Assembly (NCBI GenBank): GCA_964539825.1
Contig: CAZIKF010000020.1
Span: forward strand, 1 to 64,000
DNA from: CAZIKF01 sp964539825
GTDB taxonomy: Bacteria > Muiribacteriota > UBA6191
Length of the DNA stretch: 64,000 nucleotides
Direction of reading: 5' to 3'
Shown: positions 63,980 through 64,000 of the stretch, one piece after another
Position numbering within the stretch: position 1 is the stretch's first letter
Layout of the letters: each line of letters begins with the position of its first letter
The notes under the pieces: generated by a model
The model's input: only the letters and a program-made list of their open reading frames with translations
Told to the model about the DNA's origin: nothing
The model's database searches: none
Program-made: the position numbers and the translations under genes

Positions 63980-64000
63980 GTTCTATTCAACCTTCCGATA

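Overview
The window reads as a chromosomal scaffold of a diderm (Gram-negative) heterotroph. An outer-membrane beta-barrel, a type II secretion cluster, SecDF and many proteins with signal peptides indicate two membranes. The lineage cannot be fixed from the sequence alone. A deltaproteobacterial-type group (SAR324/Lambdaproteobacteria or Bdellovibrionota-like) fits best: secretion genes run gspC-D-E-F-I-J-K-L-M, a SpoVS homologue is present, and PASTA and kinase-like genes sit between rsmB and rpe. A run of exactly 100 N (11324-11423) lies among repeats and marks a scaffolding gap. No tRNA, rRNA, CRISPR array, prophage or transposase gene was seen.

Layout. 1-8.3 kb: a porin cut by the window edge, a CLC chloride transporter with CBS domains, a transposase-less IS-like palindromic element, a one-haem cytochrome-like protein, a secreted coiled-coil protein, a small basic protein and a hybrid histidine kinase. 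8.4-11.6 kb: a large secreted protein of unknown function, then palindromic repeats and the gap. 11.6-23.3 kb: the type II secretion operon gspC-D-E-F-I-J-K-L-M, with one further pseudopilin in a separate unit. 23.4-29.3 kb: an M29 aminopeptidase, then the deoxynucleotide cluster nrdA-nrdB-dut with a class I glutamine-amidotransferase-like hydrolase. 29.5-35.9 kb: an envelope operon (SppA-type protease, polytopic membrane protein, TPR membrane protein, ABC exporter, YqaA/DedA-type protein).

36-45.8 kb: a reverse-strand secreted TPR protein, then a fusion of HARE-HTH-like and degenerate DNA-methylase-like domains upstream of rpmF-plsX-fabH-fabD-fabG-acpP-fabF-rnc and a SpoVS-like gene. This is the fatty-acid and phospholipid supply operon. 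45.8-54.9 kb: a large TPR protein, a HIT hydrolase, rsmB, a PASTA-only membrane protein, a tail-anchored pseudokinase, rpe, a second TPR protein, a small secreted protein and an HU-type protein. 55-64 kb: a histone-deacetylase-family amidohydrolase, secD (with two EF-hand loops) and secF, an orphan EcfT-like protein, glgC, a left-handed beta-helix acyltransferase and a DUF5995-like secreted protein.

Two threads stand out. Export is heavily represented (SecDF, type II secretion, SppA, ABC exporter). Envelope sensing seems to have been rebuilt from old parts: a PASTA protein and a kinase fold without catalytic residues sit where many bacteria have one PASTA kinase. A family of about 150-190 bp imperfect palindromes recurs at least five times, usually starting at or just after a stop codon.
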